DNA of 64,000 bases from an uncultured Shewanella sp. (lineage in GTDB: Bacteria > Pseudomonadota > Gammaproteobacteria > Enterobacterales > Shewanellaceae): positions 558,001 through 622,000 of the forward strand of contig NZ_CANMUW010000001.1 of NCBI RefSeq assembly GCF_947501225.1, in the 5' to 3' direction. Positions 26,137 to 36,447 of this stretch are shown here, in pieces. The position numbers and the translations under genes are program-made. The first letter of the stretch is position 1. Each line of letters starts with the position of its first letter. The notes beneath the pieces were generated by a model that made no database searches, was not told the DNA's origin, and saw nothing but the letters and a program-made list of their open reading frames with translations.

Positions 26137-26145
26137 TATTTTCTT

Positions 26146-26173
26146 GCTACGAGCTACGAGCTACGAGCTACGA
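26146..26173. repeat. Heptamer tandem repeat (GCTACGA, 4 copies) after glnS
   Basis: Four perfect copies lie ten bases past the glnS terminator, in the convergent spacer. A single CGCAACTCG, the unit found in tandem at 30977, occurs at 26200-26208. Confidence 0.9.
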
Positions 26174-26257
26174 GCGAAAGTATTTAATAATAATCTGTTC
26201 GCAACTCGAAGCTTTCTTAGCTTTGTCTTTACCTCGCTACTGTTCCTTGCACCTTCT

Positions 26258-26854
26258 TTACTGATACATAGGGCCGAGTCCGAAGCTCCATAGAATGACA
26301 CTGGTTGCCATAAGGGCGACAAGTAATACCAGACCGGCCGTTACCACGGAGCTGGCATAGATAAACCCTTTCTCTTCGGGGATGTTCATAATGATGGGCA
26401 CGCCCGTATAGAGCAGATAGACAGAATAGGCCAGGCCTATTAAGCCGACTACCATCATAAACCAAAGTGCTGGGTACAAAGAGGCGAGTCCCACCATAAA
26501 CAGTGGCGTCGCGGTATAGGATGCAAGCTCAAGTGCCTGGGTGAAACTAGGTTTAGCATCGAAAGTTTTTGCCATCCAGAATGCCAGATAGGCTAGAGCA
26601 AATACACCGGCAATTAAGCCAAAGTACATGCTGACTGACATGATTAGTGCACTTTGCTGGGTAAGAAACAGCGGTTCGCCTACCCCGAGGTTCCATCCAA
26701 TTTGGGTTGCGGCGATAAATGTACAGATCACGGGAATGAGTGCGATGACCAAGACATGGCTAAGGCTGCTTTTCAGTGCCTCATGGCTCTGCTCAATAGT
26801 ATGCCACTCCTGTTTAGGATGAGTGTATAGCCCCATTAAGTGATTTAATATCAT
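26258..26854 (-). CDS. Yip1-family integral membrane protein
   Basis: This 198-residue protein has about five transmembrane segments and starts with the typical amphipathic lead (MILNHLMGLYTHPKQEWHTIE) of bacterial Yip1-domain proteins. Its function is not known. It is convergent with glnS and divergent from miaE, so it appears to be monocistronic. Confidence 0.75.
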   Translation of the reverse strand: MILNHLMGLYTHPKQEWHTIEQSHEALKSSLSHVLVIALIPVICTFIAATQIGWNLGVGEPLFLTQQSALIMSVSMYFGLIAGVFALAYLAFWMAKTFDAKPSFTQALELASYTATPLFMVGLASLYPALWFMMVVGLIGLAYSVYLLYTGVPIIMNIPEEKGFIYASSVVTAGLVLLVALMATSVILWSFGLGPMYQ

Positions 26855-27218
26855 TATAATTATCCTCGTTCAGCTTTAACTTGTGCTCGCCAAACTTCAG
26901 ACGAACCTATATGCCATTTGGTCTGATTCCAAAAGACCTTTCGGCTCACGATCCCCACAGCATCAAAATAGTGAGTAAGACACCTGAGGTATATGTTTAT
27001 TTATTGAACATAAACGGCTAAGAGTCAAGTAAGCATTGATTTAGATTTTATCTGTGGTAGGGAAGTTGTTCGGTAAAACTGATAAAATAGCGCCCGGAAC
27101 TTGTGTGGTGTGCCCCAGGCTTGGAAGTGGCTTACTGTTTCTTCAGTGGTAATCCTTCTCTGTGGTGAAAATGCTCTCAAGTTCAAAGCTCTTTGTTTAT
27201 TTTTGATTAGAGAAAACT
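26855..27218. other. Divergent spacer between the Yip1-family gene and miaE
   Basis: These 364 bases should hold the promoters of both neighbours. I see no convincing gene, hairpin or operator in them. Confidence 0.5.
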
Positions 27219-27989
27219 ATGCAGCAGTTATTAGCACCGATAGAGGCTTTTTTAAAATGTGCGACTCCCGACAGTTGGATTCGTGAGGCAGTAAAGCCCG
27301 AGAACCTTGCCACATTACTTATCGATCACTGCAATTGTGAACTCAAGGCTGCTCAAACGGGAATGTTCTTCGTGAGGAGATATGCTGTGGACAGGGAAAG
27401 TGGCCAGCAGATGCTCGACTGGGCTAAACCCTATGAGCAGTTTGTCTACTGTAAAGATAGAGATATCGAACACTTTCTCAATCGGGACAGCAAGAAGAAT
27501 GATTTCACCACAGGGCTTGTCGCTAAAGCTGATTTTGGCCATGGTCCTGAGTTAATTGCCAAGATGGTGCGTTTGATAAAGGAGGAGTTTCACCATTTTG
27601 AACAGGTACTTGAGATCATGCATGAGAGGGGGATCCCCTATCGGAACATGAGGGCGGGTCGCTATGCCAAGGGGATGATGAAGATGGTTCGTACCCATGA
27701 GCCTGCTGCTTTGATAGACAAGCTGATCATAGGCGCTTTCATCGAGGCAAGATCCTGTGAGCGTTTCGCCAAGCTGGCTCCCCACCTGGATGAGGAGCTG
27801 AATAAATTCTATGTATCGCTGCTGCGCTCTGAGGCGAGACACTATCAGGATTATCTAAACCTGGCAGAGGTTATCGCTGGTGAAGATATCGGCGACCGTA
27901 TCGAACTCATAGCCGAACACGAGGCCCATCTGATCTCATCAATCGATGAGGAGTTTAACTTTCATAGTGGCGCACCGACAGGAGTTTGA
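27219..27989 (+). CDS. miaE: tRNA-(ms2io6A37) hydroxylase MiaE
   Basis: The 256-residue protein is a diiron monooxygenase that hydroxylates the isopentenyl group of ms2i6A at position 37 of tRNAs. Ferritin-like iron ligands are visible: E41, the EEFHH segment at 122-126, E176 (FIEARSCERF) and the ExxH pair E205/H208 (SEARHY). The ATG at 27219 follows GAGA. The reaction needs oxygen, so it is linked to aerobic growth. It is monocistronic. Confidence 0.93.
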   Translation: MQQLLAPIEAFLKCATPDSWIREAVKPENLATLLIDHCNCELKAAQTGMFFVRRYAVDRESGQQMLDWAKPYEQFVYCKDRDIEHFLNRDSKKNDFTTGLVAKADFGHGPELIAKMVRLIKEEFHHFEQVLEIMHERGIPYRNMRAGRYAKGMMKMVRTHEPAALIDKLIIGAFIEARSCERFAKLAPHLDEELNKFYVSLLRSEARHYQDYLNLAEVIAGEDIGDRIELIAEHEAHLISSIDEEFNFHSGAPTGV

Positions 27990-28046
27990 GCGAGAGAACC
28001 GAGAGCCTGCCGATGGAGCATAGCGAGCCAAGACGACGCAATCGGT

Positions 28047-28775
28047 TCACTGTTTAAATGGAAGGCTAGATAGCTCCATTGTATCTGCCGAAACGCTTAG
28101 TACACTGGTTTGTTCATACCAATCCCCAACGACGATACGTTTAAGCTTGGCGCCGCTGAGTGACTTAAACTCATGGATGTCGGGTCTGTGAGTGTGCCCA
28201 TGGATCATCTGAAGCGTTTGGGTTTTATCCAGCAAAGCAGTGACGGCATCTTGTTCTACGTCCATGATAGATACACTCTTTTGCTTGTTGCTTCTGGCGC
28301 TTTTATTTCTGAGGTCATTGGCAATTTTTTGTCTGGTCTTGCGCGGAAGGTGTGCATAGATCCATTTTGCCAGCTTCAGGTTTCTGAACCGCCTGAATCT
28401 TTGATATGCCTTGTCCAGTGTACAGAGGCTGTCACCATGCAGAAGCACGGTCGGAGTGCCATACAGGTCGATGCAATGAGTCTCAGGCAGCAGTATCATC
28501 CCGGCCTTGCGTGCATAGTCTCTTCCCAGGAGGAAATCACGATTGCCATGAATGTAGTAGATAGGGAGCCGCTTGGATATTTCATTGAACTTTTGAGCTA
28601 ACTCGATGGCGAAAGGTTCGGCCAGGTCGTCACCAATCCAAACTTCGAAGAGGTCACCCAGAATATAGAGGGCTTGAACATCACCAAGCTGATTATCGAG
28701 GAAGGCATTGAAGGCATTGGTAATATCTTGGCGATCGGCACTTAAGTGCAGATCGCCAATAAAAAGTGTTCGCAT
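28047..28775 (-). CDS. lpxH: UDP-2,3-diacylglucosamine pyrophosphatase LpxH
   Basis: The 242-residue metallophosphoesterase carries all family motifs: [32 protein letters not shown] and HGHTHRP. It removes UMP from UDP-2,3-diacylglucosamine to give lipid X in lipid A synthesis, at the inner face of the inner membrane. It starts nine bases after ppiB and is co-transcribed with it. Confidence 0.96.
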   Translation of the reverse strand: MRTLFIGDLHLSADRQDITNAFNAFLDNQLGDVQALYILGDLFEVWIGDDLAEPFAIELAQKFNEISKRLPIYYIHGNRDFLLGRDYARKAGMILLPETHCIDLYGTPTVLLHGDSLCTLDKAYQRFRRFRNLKLAKWIYAHLPRKTRQKIANDLRNKSARSNKQKSVSIMDVEQDAVTALLDKTQTLQMIHGHTHRPDIHEFKSLSGAKLKRIVVGDWYEQTSVLSVSADTMELSSLPFKQ

Positions 28776-28784
28776 TAAACTGGT

Positions 28785-29279
28785 TTATTCAGCAATGGTT
28801 ACTTTTTCGATGATAACGGCTTCAAGAGGAACATCTTGATGCATACCACGGTTACCTGTGCTGACTGCCTTGATCTTGTTTACAACATCCATGCCTTCGG
28901 TAACTTTACCAAATACACAGTAACCCCAGCCTTGAGCCGATTCAGATTTAAAGTCGAGGAAAGTGTTGTCATTGATGTTGATGAAGAACTGAGCTGTCGC
29001 CGAGTGTGGATCAGAAGTTCTTGCCATAGCGATAGTGCCGGTCACATTTGAAAGGCCGTTGTTCGCTTCGTTCTTGATAGTTTCATTGCAACGCTTTTGA
29101 ACCATATCTTCAGTGAAACCGCCACCTTGAACCATGAAACCGTCGATCACGCGATGAAATACCGTACCGTCATAGAAGCCATCTTTCACGTAATTGATAA
29201 AGTTTTCTACAGTAATTGGCGCCTTTTCCGCGTCAAGTTCAAGAGTAATGTCACCGTGGTTGGTGTGAAGAGTGATCAT
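28785..29279 (-). CDS. ppiB: Cytoplasmic peptidyl-prolyl cis-trans isomerase B (cyclophilin)
   Basis: The 164-residue protein is a cyclophilin with [13 protein letters not shown], the SATAQFFIN segment and the W(G)YCVFGKV segment. It has no signal peptide, which fits the cytoplasmic PpiB. The start at 29279 gives the family N-terminus [15 protein letters not shown], with GAGA upstream. It is the first gene of the ppiB-lpxH unit and diverges from cysS across 263 bases. Confidence 0.95.
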   Translation of the reverse strand: MITLHTNHGDITLELDAEKAPITVENFINYVKDGFYDGTVFHRVIDGFMVQGGGFTEDMVQKRCNETIKNEANNGLSNVTGTIAMARTSDPHSATAQFFININDNTFLDFKSESAQGWGYCVFGKVTEGMDVVNKIKAVSTGNRGMHQDVPLEAVIIEKVTIAE

Positions 29280-29542
29280 GTTTTGATTCTCAGTAAGTTT
29301 AGCAATAATAAATTGTGGCTGGATTCTAACGCAATTGCCAGATCGCATAAAGAGCCTGAGATAATAAAAAGCGCTAACCATGAGTGGGTCAAGCAGATTA
29401 AGCCTTGCGGTATACCCGGTATTGCAGCTGTTTAAGTAAATGTGTGCTCAATCATTCACATCTGGCTAAAACGGTTGGAAGCGATACTTTGCGGTGATAA
29501 ACTTAACGGCTAATTTAATTGTTTTTGTTGAAGAGAATATCG

Positions 29543-30922
29543 ATGTTGAAGCTATACAACAGTCTGACCCGCCAAAAAGAGGAATTCAAACCATTACAGC
29601 CCGGAAAAGTTGGCATGTATGTGTGTGGGATAACCATCTATGACCTCTGTCATATCGGTCACGGTCGTACTTTTGTCTCTTTCGACATGATTGTCAGGTA
29701 TCTGCGTTACTCCGGATATGATGTTAATTTTCAGCGTAACATCACCGATGTTGATGACAAGATCATTAAACGTGCTAATGAAAATAACGAAAGCTGTGAG
29801 TCATTGACTGAGCGCTTAATTGCCGAGATGCATCGTGACTTCGATGCCCTTAATATGAAGCGTCCCGATTTTGAACCCAGAGCGACGCTTCATATCCCGG
29901 AAATTATCGATATGGTTGCCACACTTATCGAGAAGGAACATGCCTATGTTTCTGACAACGGCGATGTGTTGTTCAGTGTCTCTTCGTTCCCTGAGTATGG
30001 ACGTCTATCGGGGCAAAACCTGGAGCAGTTACAAGCCGGTGCCCGTGTGGAGGTCGAAGATACTAAACGTGATCCGATGGACTTCGTGTTGTGGAAAATG
30101 TCAAAACCCGGCGAGCCAACCTGGGATTCACCATGGGGACCGGGTCGTCCCGGCTGGCACATTGAATGTTCGGCGATGAACTCTAAACATTTGGGCCAAC
30201 ATTTCGATATCCATGGCGGTGGTTCTGACCTGCAGTTTCCTCATCATGAGAATGAAATCGCCCAGTCTTGCTGTGCCCATGACACACCATATGTGAACTA
30301 CTGGATGCACACGGGGATGGTGATGGTAGATAAGGAGAAGATGTCAAAGTCGTTGAATAACTTCTTTACCATCAGAGACGTATTAGCACATTATGATGCG
30401 GCAACCGTGAGGTATTTCCTGTTATCGGGTCATTACCGTAGCCAGCTGAACTACTCTGAAGAGAACCTCAAGCAGGCTAAATCTGCACTGGAGCGTCTAT
30501 ACACAGCACTGAAAGGGCTCGACCTGTCGGTTGAAGCGGCACCGGCCGGTGAATATGTGGCTAAGTTTAAGCTGGCGATGGACGATGACTTCAACACGCC
30601 TGAAGCCTACTCGGTACTGTTTGAGATGGTTCGTGAGATTAACCGATTGAAAGAGAGCGATATCGAAAAAGCTTCCGCACTGGGTGTTAAACTCAAAGAG
30701 CTAGCCGATGTGTTGGGCATTTTAGAGCAAGATGTCGATACCTTCTTCAAAGGGGAGGGGAGCGATGATGAGGTGGCTCAGATTGAAGCCTTGATTGTAG
30801 AGCGTAACAGAGCCAGAGCCGAAAAAGATTGGCCAGCTGCCGATGTCGCCCGTGACGGGTTAAATGCGCTGGGGGTCATCTTAGAAGATGGGCCGGATGG
30901 CACGACCTGGCGTAAGAAGTAA
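29543..30922 (+). CDS. cysS: Cysteinyl-tRNA synthetase
   Basis: The 459-residue class I synthetase (E. coli has 461) shows the zinc cysteine and HIGH region ([19 protein letters not shown]) and [11 protein letters not shown]. It charges tRNA-Cys. The ATG at 29543 has GAAGAGA upstream; an in-frame TTG at 29519 is less likely. A strong bidirectional terminator follows. Confidence 0.97.
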   Translation: MLKLYNSLTRQKEEFKPLQPGKVGMYVCGITIYDLCHIGHGRTFVSFDMIVRYLRYSGYDVNFQRNITDVDDKIIKRANENNESCESLTERLIAEMHRDFDALNMKRPDFEPRATLHIPEIIDMVATLIEKEHAYVSDNGDVLFSVSSFPEYGRLSGQNLEQLQAGARVEVEDTKRDPMDFVLWKMSKPGEPTWDSPWGPGRPGWHIECSAMNSKHLGQHFDIHGGGSDLQFPHHENEIAQSCCAHDTPYVNYWMHTGMVMVDKEKMSKSLNNFFTIRDVLAHYDAATVRYFLLSGHYRSQLNYSEENLKQAKSALERLYTALKGLDLSVEAAPAGEYVAKFKLAMDDDFNTPEAYSVLFEMVREINRLKESDIEKASALGVKLKELADVLGILEQDVDTFFKGEGSDDEVAQIEALIVERNRARAEKDWPAADVARDGLNALGVILEDGPDGTTWRKK

Positions 30923-30939
30923 AATAAAAACTTATCGAT

Positions 30940-30968
30940 AAAAAAGCCTGCAGATGCAGGCTTTTTTA
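30940..30968. terminator. Bidirectional terminator between cysS and folD
   Basis: AAAAAAGCCTGC and GCAGGCTTTTTT form a perfect stem with a 4-base loop and U-runs on both strands, serving both convergent genes. Confidence 0.9.
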
Positions 30969-30976
30969 TATGTTTT

Positions 30977-31032
30977 CGCAACTCGCAACTCGCAACTCGC
31001 AACTCGCAACTCGCAACTCGCAACTCGCAACT
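30977..31032. repeat. Heptamer tandem repeat (CGCAACT, 8 copies) between cysS and folD
   Basis: Eight perfect copies occupy the space between the shared terminator and the folD stop at 31044. Like the arrays after glnS and at the mtrB end, it adjoins a terminator, but with a different unit. Confidence 0.92.
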
Positions 31033-31043
31033 AGAATCTAGCT

Positions 31044-31898
31044 TCAGTCATGATACTGCTCGGCTGCATAGAGGGTGTTTTCCAGCAGACTGGCAATGGT
31101 CATTGGGCCTACACCACCGGGAACGGGGGTGATGAAGCTGGCATTCTCGGATGCGGTGTCAAATTGCACATCACCCACCAAACTGCCGTCTTCGAGTCGG
31201 TTGATACCAACATCTATCACAATCGCACCGGGTTTGATCCACTCACCGGGAATGAAACCTGGCTTACCCACGGCAACAACGACCAGATCGGCCTGTCTGA
31301 CCTTCTCCTCCAGGTTGCGTGTGAAGCGGTGACATGTCGTTGTCGTACACCCCGCAAGGAGAAGCTCGAGGCTCATGGGGCGACCGACGATATTAGAAGC
31401 ACCAACAATTACCGCATCTAAGCCATAGGTATCAACGCCGGTTGATTCAATTAACGTCATGATACCCATAGGCGTACATGAACGAAGTACCGGAATTCGC
31501 TGTGCGAGTCGGCCGACATTGTATGGATGGAAACCGTCTACATCTTTATCGGGTCTGATCCGCTCGATAACTTTAGACTCTTCGATATGGTTTGGCAGAG
31601 GGAGCTGAACTAAGATGCCATCTATGCTTGGGTCTTCATTGCATCTATCGATAAGCGCCAGCAATTCCTCTTCAGATGTTGTGGTATCTAAATCATAGGA
31701 GCGGGATAAAAAACCGACCTCTTCGCAGGCACGTCGTTTACTACCTACATAAACTTGTGAAGCGGGATCTGCACCGACTAAAATCACGGCTAAACCGGGT
31801 ACCCTCTGTCCTGCCTCTTTTCGGGCGGTTACTTTATTTTTTAGCTGTGTTCGAATGGACTGAGCGATCGCTTTTCCATCGATTCTTTGAGCTGTCAT
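31044..31898 (-). CDS. folD: Methylene-THF dehydrogenase/methenyl-THF cyclohydrolase FolD
   Basis: The 284-residue bifunctional enzyme interconverts 5,10-methylene- and 10-formyl-tetrahydrofolate using NADP. It shows [14 protein letters not shown] (catalytic Lys region), the substrate motif [10 protein letters not shown], the nucleotide-binding [13 protein letters not shown] and the signature [10 protein letters not shown]. It is a single gene, convergent with cysS. Confidence 0.97.
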   Translation of the reverse strand: MTAQRIDGKAIAQSIRTQLKNKVTARKEAGQRVPGLAVILVGADPASQVYVGSKRRACEEVGFLSRSYDLDTTTSEEELLALIDRCNEDPSIDGILVQLPLPNHIEESKVIERIRPDKDVDGFHPYNVGRLAQRIPVLRSCTPMGIMTLIESTGVDTYGLDAVIVGASNIVGRPMSLELLLAGCTTTTCHRFTRNLEEKVRQADLVVVAVGKPGFIPGEWIKPGAIVIDVGINRLEDGSLVGDVQFDTASENASFITPVPGGVGPMTIASLLENTLYAAEQYHD

Positions 31899-32347
31899 GG
31901 GGATGAATATCCTATATGGGGCGTGATAAAAAAATCGGCGTCATTTTAACAGGAGACAGCCAAGGTGTCATTTATTAAGCGGTATAACAATCAGTTCTAT
32001 AAAACGGATAATTTAATTTACCCTTTTTCTTCCAGCTGAAGTAATTGGAGCAAGACGGATAAAACAGCAGCAGGCCTGTGACTCTTAAGTCCCTCTCTAT
32101 TTTGGGTTGTGAAAACAGCAGTTATTCTATCTATATTGGGATATAGCATAAAAGATAGGCCTTTTTATAAGCCGTAGTTTGTTAAATAGGCAAGCGGACT
32201 TTCTTTATAAAAAAACCGTTGACGCATTCCAAATGAGGGGATAAGATGCGCTCCGTTCTCAACGAGAAGGCTTCGAGCCAAAGTTGAGAGAGGTTGACAG
32301 CCTATCCCATAACAGAGTTGTCATGCAGGCCTCAAAAGTATTACCAT
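31899..32347. other. Spacer between folD and the tRNA cluster
   Basis: These 449 bases hold the folD promoter side and, at 32219-32255, a stringent-type promoter for the tRNA cluster. The 93 bases after it form the tRNA leader. No protein gene is visible. Confidence 0.6.
32219..32255 (+). promoter_or_regulatory. Stringent-type promoter of the Pro-Arg-His tRNA cluster
   Basis: TTGACG, a 17-base spacer and TAAGAT are followed at once by the GC-rich discriminator GCGCTCCG. An A/T-rich stretch just upstream resembles an UP element. This is the layout of growth-rate-controlled stable RNA promoters. Confidence 0.7.
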
Positions 32348-32424
<77 letters not shown>

Positions 32425-32515
32425 TATTAATATCTGGCTGCTCACCAAGGTGGCTAGATTGAGAAAGATAGATCTTTCAACGCTAATTCAGGATGTGAGT
32501 TTACTCATTTTCGAA

Positions 32516-32592
32516 GCGCCCGTAGCTCAGTTGGATAGAGCATCCGCCTTCTAAGCGGATGGCCGCAGGTTCGAATCCTGCCGGGCGTACCA
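32516..32592 (+). tRNA. tRNA-Arg (anticodon TCT)
   Basis: The 77-base cloverleaf has GCGCCCG/CGGGCGT acceptor arms, the anticodon loop CTTCTAA with TCT, the T-loop TTCGAAT and an encoded CCA. The first pair is a G1-U72 wobble. Confidence 0.95.
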
Positions 32593-32599
32593 TATCAGT

Positions 32600-32676
32600 G
32601 GTGATTGTAGCTCAGTTGGTAGAGCCCCGGATTGTGATTCCGGTTGTCGTGGGTTCGAGCCCCATCAGTCACCCCA
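32600..32676 (+). tRNA. tRNA-His (anticodon GTG)
   Basis: The cloverleaf has the anticodon loop ATTGTGATT with GTG, the T-loop TTCGAGC and an encoded CCA. The extra G at the -1 position typical of tRNA-His is encoded at base 32600. Confidence 0.95.
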
Positions 32677-32692
32677 TTTCTTTATGAAGAAA

Positions 32693-32722
32693 GTAAAAAA
32701 GCGACCTTAGGTCGCTTTTTTT
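32693..32722 (+). terminator. Terminator of the tRNA cluster
   Basis: AAAAAAGCGACC and GGTCGCTTTTTT form a perfect stem with a 3-base loop, then more T residues. Confidence 0.9.
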
Positions 32723-32928
32723 ACGCCTGAAATTCACGTTTTGAGGTCGACTCTGCTGTAAAGCGTGGCTATAATGTCGCGTCTTGATAAATATCAATTA
32801 GAACGACTAGGGCCGAAATTCAGTTGTGATGGGCACGCTAGTCAAATTTTAAGATCAAGAAACGAATTCCTTAATAGTTGATTTTTCGACTATTAGAAAA
32901 GACGTTAGACTTATTTTGAGGTAAAACA

Positions 32929-34233
32929 ATGCAAGTTTCTGTTGAAACAACACAAGGCCTAGAGCGCCGTTTGACCATCTCTGTTCCTGCAGAGCAGATT
33001 GAAAAGGCTGTTAATGATAGTTTAAAAAACGAAGCTAAGCGTGCTCGTATCCCAGGATTCCGTCCAGGTAAGGTACCAGTAAGTGTCATCAACAAGCGTT
33101 ATGGCAAGGCAATTCGTCAAGATATTACTGGTGAAGTCATGCAGCGCAATTTCGTTGAAGCGATCATCGCTGAGAAATTGAACCCAGCTGGTGCACCAAC
33201 ATTTGTTGCCGGTGAAACTGATGCTGAAAACTTCAACTTTGTTGCTACTTTCGAAATATACCCAGAAGTAGAGCTAAAAGGTCTGGAAGCTATCACTGTA
33301 GAGCAGCCTACTTCAGAAGTGACTGACGCTGACGTTGATACAATGATTGAAACTCTACGTAAGCAACACGCTACTTTCGAAGCGGTTGAGCGTGAAGCGG
33401 CTGTTGGCGATAAAGCAAAGATCAACTTCGTTGGTTCAATCGACGGTGAAGAGTTCGAAGGCGGCAAAGCTGAAGATTTCGAACTGGAACTAGGTTCTGG
33501 TCGCATGATCCCTGGTTTTGAGTCGGGTGTTGAAGGTCATAAAGCAGGTGAAGAGTTCGATATCGAAGTCACTTTCCCTGAAGATTACCATGCAGAAAAC
33601 CTAAAAGGTAAAGTTGCAAACTTCGTTATCACATTGAAAGAAGTACTGGCAGCTAACCTTCCTGAAGTTAACGATGAGTTTGCTAAGCTATTCGGCGTGA
33701 CCGAAGGTGGCCTTGAAGCGCTTAAAGCTGAGATCCGTAAGAACATGGGTCGTGAGTTAGAGCAGGCACTTAAAGCAAACGTTAAAGAGCAAGTACTTAA
33801 CGGTCTGCTGGAGCAGAACGATATCGAGCTTCCTAAGCCACTTATCGAAGGTGAAGTTGAAGTTCTACGTAAGCAGGCTATGCAACGTTTCGGTGACCAG
33901 GCTGCTAACATGCCTGAGCTACCGGCTGACCTGTTCACCGAACAAGCTGAGCGTCGTGTTAAAGTAGGTCTGTTACTTGGTGAAGTTATCAAGACTAATG
34001 AACTGAAAGCAGAAGATGATCGTGTACAGGCACTTATCGCTTCTATGGCTTCAGCTTATGAAGATCCAAGTGAAGTTATTGCATACTACAATGGCAACGA
34101 AGAGATGATGCAGAACATGCGCAACGTTGCTCTTGAAGAGCAGGCGGTTGAAGCTTTGTTAAAAACTGCAAAATTAACTGAAAAACCAGTCAATTTTGAA
34201 GAATTTATGAACAAGGCTACTCAACAGGGCTAA
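32929..34233 (+). CDS. tig: Trigger factor, ribosome-associated chaperone
   Basis: The 434-residue protein has the N-terminal ribosome-binding domain with the signature GFRPGKVP, a central FKBP-type isomerase domain ([20 protein letters not shown]) and a long helical C-terminal arm domain. It binds nascent chains at the ribosome exit. GAGG lies upstream of the ATG. It heads the tig-clpP-clpX-lon-hupB-ppiD run. Confidence 0.97.
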   Translation: MQVSVETTQGLERRLTISVPAEQIEKAVNDSLKNEAKRARIPGFRPGKVPVSVINKRYGKAIRQDITGEVMQRNFVEAIIAEKLNPAGAPTFVAGETDAENFNFVATFEIYPEVELKGLEAITVEQPTSEVTDADVDTMIETLRKQHATFEAVEREAAVGDKAKINFVGSIDGEEFEGGKAEDFELELGSGRMIPGFESGVEGHKAGEEFDIEVTFPEDYHAENLKGKVANFVITLKEVLAANLPEVNDEFAKLFGVTEGGLEALKAEIRKNMGRELEQALKANVKEQVLNGLLEQNDIELPKPLIEGEVEVLRKQAMQRFGDQAANMPELPADLFTEQAERRVKVGLLLGEVIKTNELKAEDDRVQALIASMASAYEDPSEVIAYYNGNEEMMQNMRNVALEEQAVEALLKTAKLTEKPVNFEEFMNKATQQG

Positions 34234-34269
34234 GCTTAGCTTGACTTAAATGGTTGTTCACCATTTATA

Positions 34270-34308
34270 ATGGCTCGTATGAGGTTCCTCATGCGAGCCG
34301 TTTTTATT
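34270..34308 (+). terminator. Hairpin terminator between tig and clpP
   Basis: GGCTCGTATGAGG and CCTCATGCGAGCC form a long stem with a 2-base loop and one mismatch, followed by TTTTTATTT. The clpP start is only 15 bases further on, so partial read-through is likely. Confidence 0.8.
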
Positions 34309-34323
34309 TAGGGAATATTAATA

Positions 34324-34935
34324 ATGCAAAATGCACCAGAATCAGTACTCAATGCACTTGTTCCTATGGTGGTTGAACAAACCGCGAAAGGTGAACGTTC
34401 ATACGATATCTATTCTCGCCTGTTAAAAGAGCGTGTAATATTCCTGGTTGGGCAGGTTGAAGAGCACATGGCTAACCTTATCGTTGCGCAGTTACTGTTT
34501 TTGGAATCTGAGAGCCCTGATAAGGATATCTACCTCTATATCAACTCTCCTGGTGGGTCGGTTACCGCAGGCATGGCGATTTACGATACAATGCAGTTTA
34601 TTAAACCAAACGTAAGTACGGTTTGTATCGGTCAGGCCGCCAGTATGGGCGCTTTCCTACTCGCCGGTGGTGCCGAAGGTAAGCGTCACTGTCTACCAAA
34701 TTCAAGAGTGATGATTCACCAACCATTGGGTGGTTTCCAGGGCCAGGCTTCTGACATCGCGATTCATGCTCAGGAGATCTTAGGTATCAAGAATAAACTA
34801 AACCAGATGTTGGCCGAACATACGGGGCAGCCGCTGGAAATTATTGAGCGTGATACCGATAGAGATAACTTTATGAGCGCAGCCGAAGCGGCTGAGTATG
34901 GACTCGTTGACTCAGTGTTGAGCAAACGAGGCTGA
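34324..34935 (+). CDS. clpP: ATP-dependent Clp protease proteolytic subunit
   Basis: The 203-residue serine protease has the catalytic triad S107 (GQAASMGAF), H132 (MIHQPLGG) and D181. Fourteen subunits form the chamber served by ClpX. It is followed by clpX. Confidence 0.97.
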   Translation: MQNAPESVLNALVPMVVEQTAKGERSYDIYSRLLKERVIFLVGQVEEHMANLIVAQLLFLESESPDKDIYLYINSPGGSVTAGMAIYDTMQFIKPNVSTVCIGQAASMGAFLLAGGAEGKRHCLPNSRVMIHQPLGGFQGQASDIAIHAQEILGIKNKLNQMLAEHTGQPLEIIERDTDRDNFMSAAEAAEYGLVDSVLSKRG

Positions 34936-35018
34936 TTTTTGCCTTTGCCTGAGCTATGCTGAGTTTAGGGCAATAAGATGATTTAGACAGTCTTGCAGAC
35001 TGTTCAAGAGGTAGTGTA

Positions 35019-36296
35019 ATGGGCGACAACAAAAGTAACGGTGATAGTGGGAAACTACTGTACTGCTCTTTTTGTGGAAAGAGTCAACATGAGGTACGTA
35101 AACTCATCGCTGGCCCTTCAGTATATGTTTGTGATGAGTGCGTCGAGCTCTGCAACGATATAATCAGGGAAGAGATCAAAGAGATTTCACCGAAACAAGA
35201 TCAAGATAAGTTACCAACTCCACAGGAGTTGAGAGCGCATTTGGATGATTATGTGATCGGACAGGATAAGGCTAAGAAAGTCCTTTCTGTAGCGGTATAT
35301 AATCACTATAAGCGCTTAAAAAATGCAAGCCCTAAAGATGGTGTAGAGCTGGGTAAGAGTAATATCCTGCTAATCGGTCCTACGGGTAGTGGTAAGACAC
35401 TGCTTGCAGAGACGCTGGCTCGATTCTTGAACGTACCTTTCACTATGGCTGATGCAACGACATTGACCGAAGCTGGATATGTCGGTGAGGATGTTGAGAA
35501 TATCATTCAGAAGTTGCTCCAGAAATGTGACTATGATGTTGAGAAGGCTCAGCGCGGTATCGTCTATATCGATGAGATCGACAAGATCAGTCGTAAATCA
35601 GATAACCCTTCGATTACCCGTGATGTTTCCGGTGAAGGTGTACAGCAGGCGCTGCTTAAGCTGATTGAAGGTACGGTAGCGGCCGTGCCTCCACAGGGGG
35701 GACGTAAACATCCTCAGCAGGAGTTCTTGCAGGTAGATACCTCTAAGATCCTGTTTGTCTGTGGTGGTGCTTTCTCGGGACTCGAGAAGGTGATCGAGCA
35801 GCGTTCTCATACCGGAACCGGAATCGGCTTCGGTGCCGAGGTCAAAGGCGAGGATGACAAGGCGACTATCTCAGATACCTTGATGCAGGTTGAGCCTGAA
35901 GATCTGGTTAAATATGGTCTGATCCCTGAGTTTATCGGCCGCCTACCTGTGTTAGCGACACTTGCAGAACTCGATGATGCGGCTCTGATTCAGATCCTTT
36001 CTGAGCCAAAGAACGCGTTGACCAAACAGTTTGGTGCACTTTTCGAAATGGAAGGTGTAGAGCTTGAGTTCCGTGAAGATGCGCTCAAGAGCATCGCGCA
36101 GAAAGCGATGTCGCGTAAAACCGGTGCTCGTGGTCTTCGTTCGATCGTTGAAGGTATATTACTGGATATCATGTATGACCTGCCATCGACCGAAAATGTG
36201 GCCAAAGTTGTTATCGATGAATCTGTGGTAAAAGGAGAATCGACTCCTATACTCATCTATGAAAATAGTGAGTCTCAAGCGGCAGGTGCTGAGTAA
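35019..36296 (+). CDS. clpX: ATP-dependent Clp protease ATP-binding subunit ClpX
   Basis: The 425-residue unfoldase has an N-terminal zinc-binding domain (CSFCGKSQ ... CDECVELC), Walker A GPTGSGKT, Walker B YIDEID and the C-terminal D2 domain. It feeds substrates into ClpP. It lies 83 bases behind clpP and has a terminator after it. Confidence 0.97.
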   Translation: MGDNKSNGDSGKLLYCSFCGKSQHEVRKLIAGPSVYVCDECVELCNDIIREEIKEISPKQDQDKLPTPQELRAHLDDYVIGQDKAKKVLSVAVYNHYKRLKNASPKDGVELGKSNILLIGPTGSGKTLLAETLARFLNVPFTMADATTLTEAGYVGEDVENIIQKLLQKCDYDVEKAQRGIVYIDEIDKISRKSDNPSITRDVSGEGVQQALLKLIEGTVAAVPPQGGRKHPQQEFLQVDTSKILFVCGGAFSGLEKVIEQRSHTGTGIGFGAEVKGEDDKATISDTLMQVEPEDLVKYGLIPEFIGRLPVLATLAELDDAALIQILSEPKNALTKQFGALFEMEGVELEFREDALKSIAQKAMSRKTGARGLRSIVEGILLDIMYDLPSTENVAKVVIDESVVKGESTPILIYENSESQAAGAE

Positions 36297-36327
36297 TAAT
36301 TCAGCTGCTAAACCAGTCCGAAATTAA

Positions 36328-36354
36328 AGAGGAGCCTATATGGCTCCTTTTTTG
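36328..36354 (+). terminator. Terminator after clpX
   Basis: AGGAGCC and GGCTCCT form a 7-bp stem with a short loop, followed by TTTTT. Confidence 0.85.
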
Positions 36355-36384
36355 TACTCTCGGCTTATATAATTAGTTGATCAC

Positions 36385-36416
36385 CATTGAAAACCGCGAA
36401 CTCATCCCAATATACT
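36385..36416 (+). promoter_or_regulatory. Predicted lon promoter with sigma70- and sigma32-like elements
   Basis: TTGAAA and TATACT are 18 bases apart as in a sigma70 promoter. The same stretch has CATTGAAA, 13 bases, then CCCAATAT, which resembles the heat-shock sigma32 pattern. It lies 32 bases upstream of the lon ATG. Confidence 0.45.
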
Positions 36417-36447
36417 GATTAGTATTATCATCAAACGGAATCGAGCT

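Noticed and set aside
27990..28046. GAACCGA...TCGGTTC pairing after miaE as a terminator
   Set aside because: The arms are short, the loop is over 30 bases and there is no U-run.
30977..31032. Tandem heptamers considered as a CRISPR array
   Set aside because: The units are contiguous without spacers and only 7 bases long, and there are no cas genes in the window.
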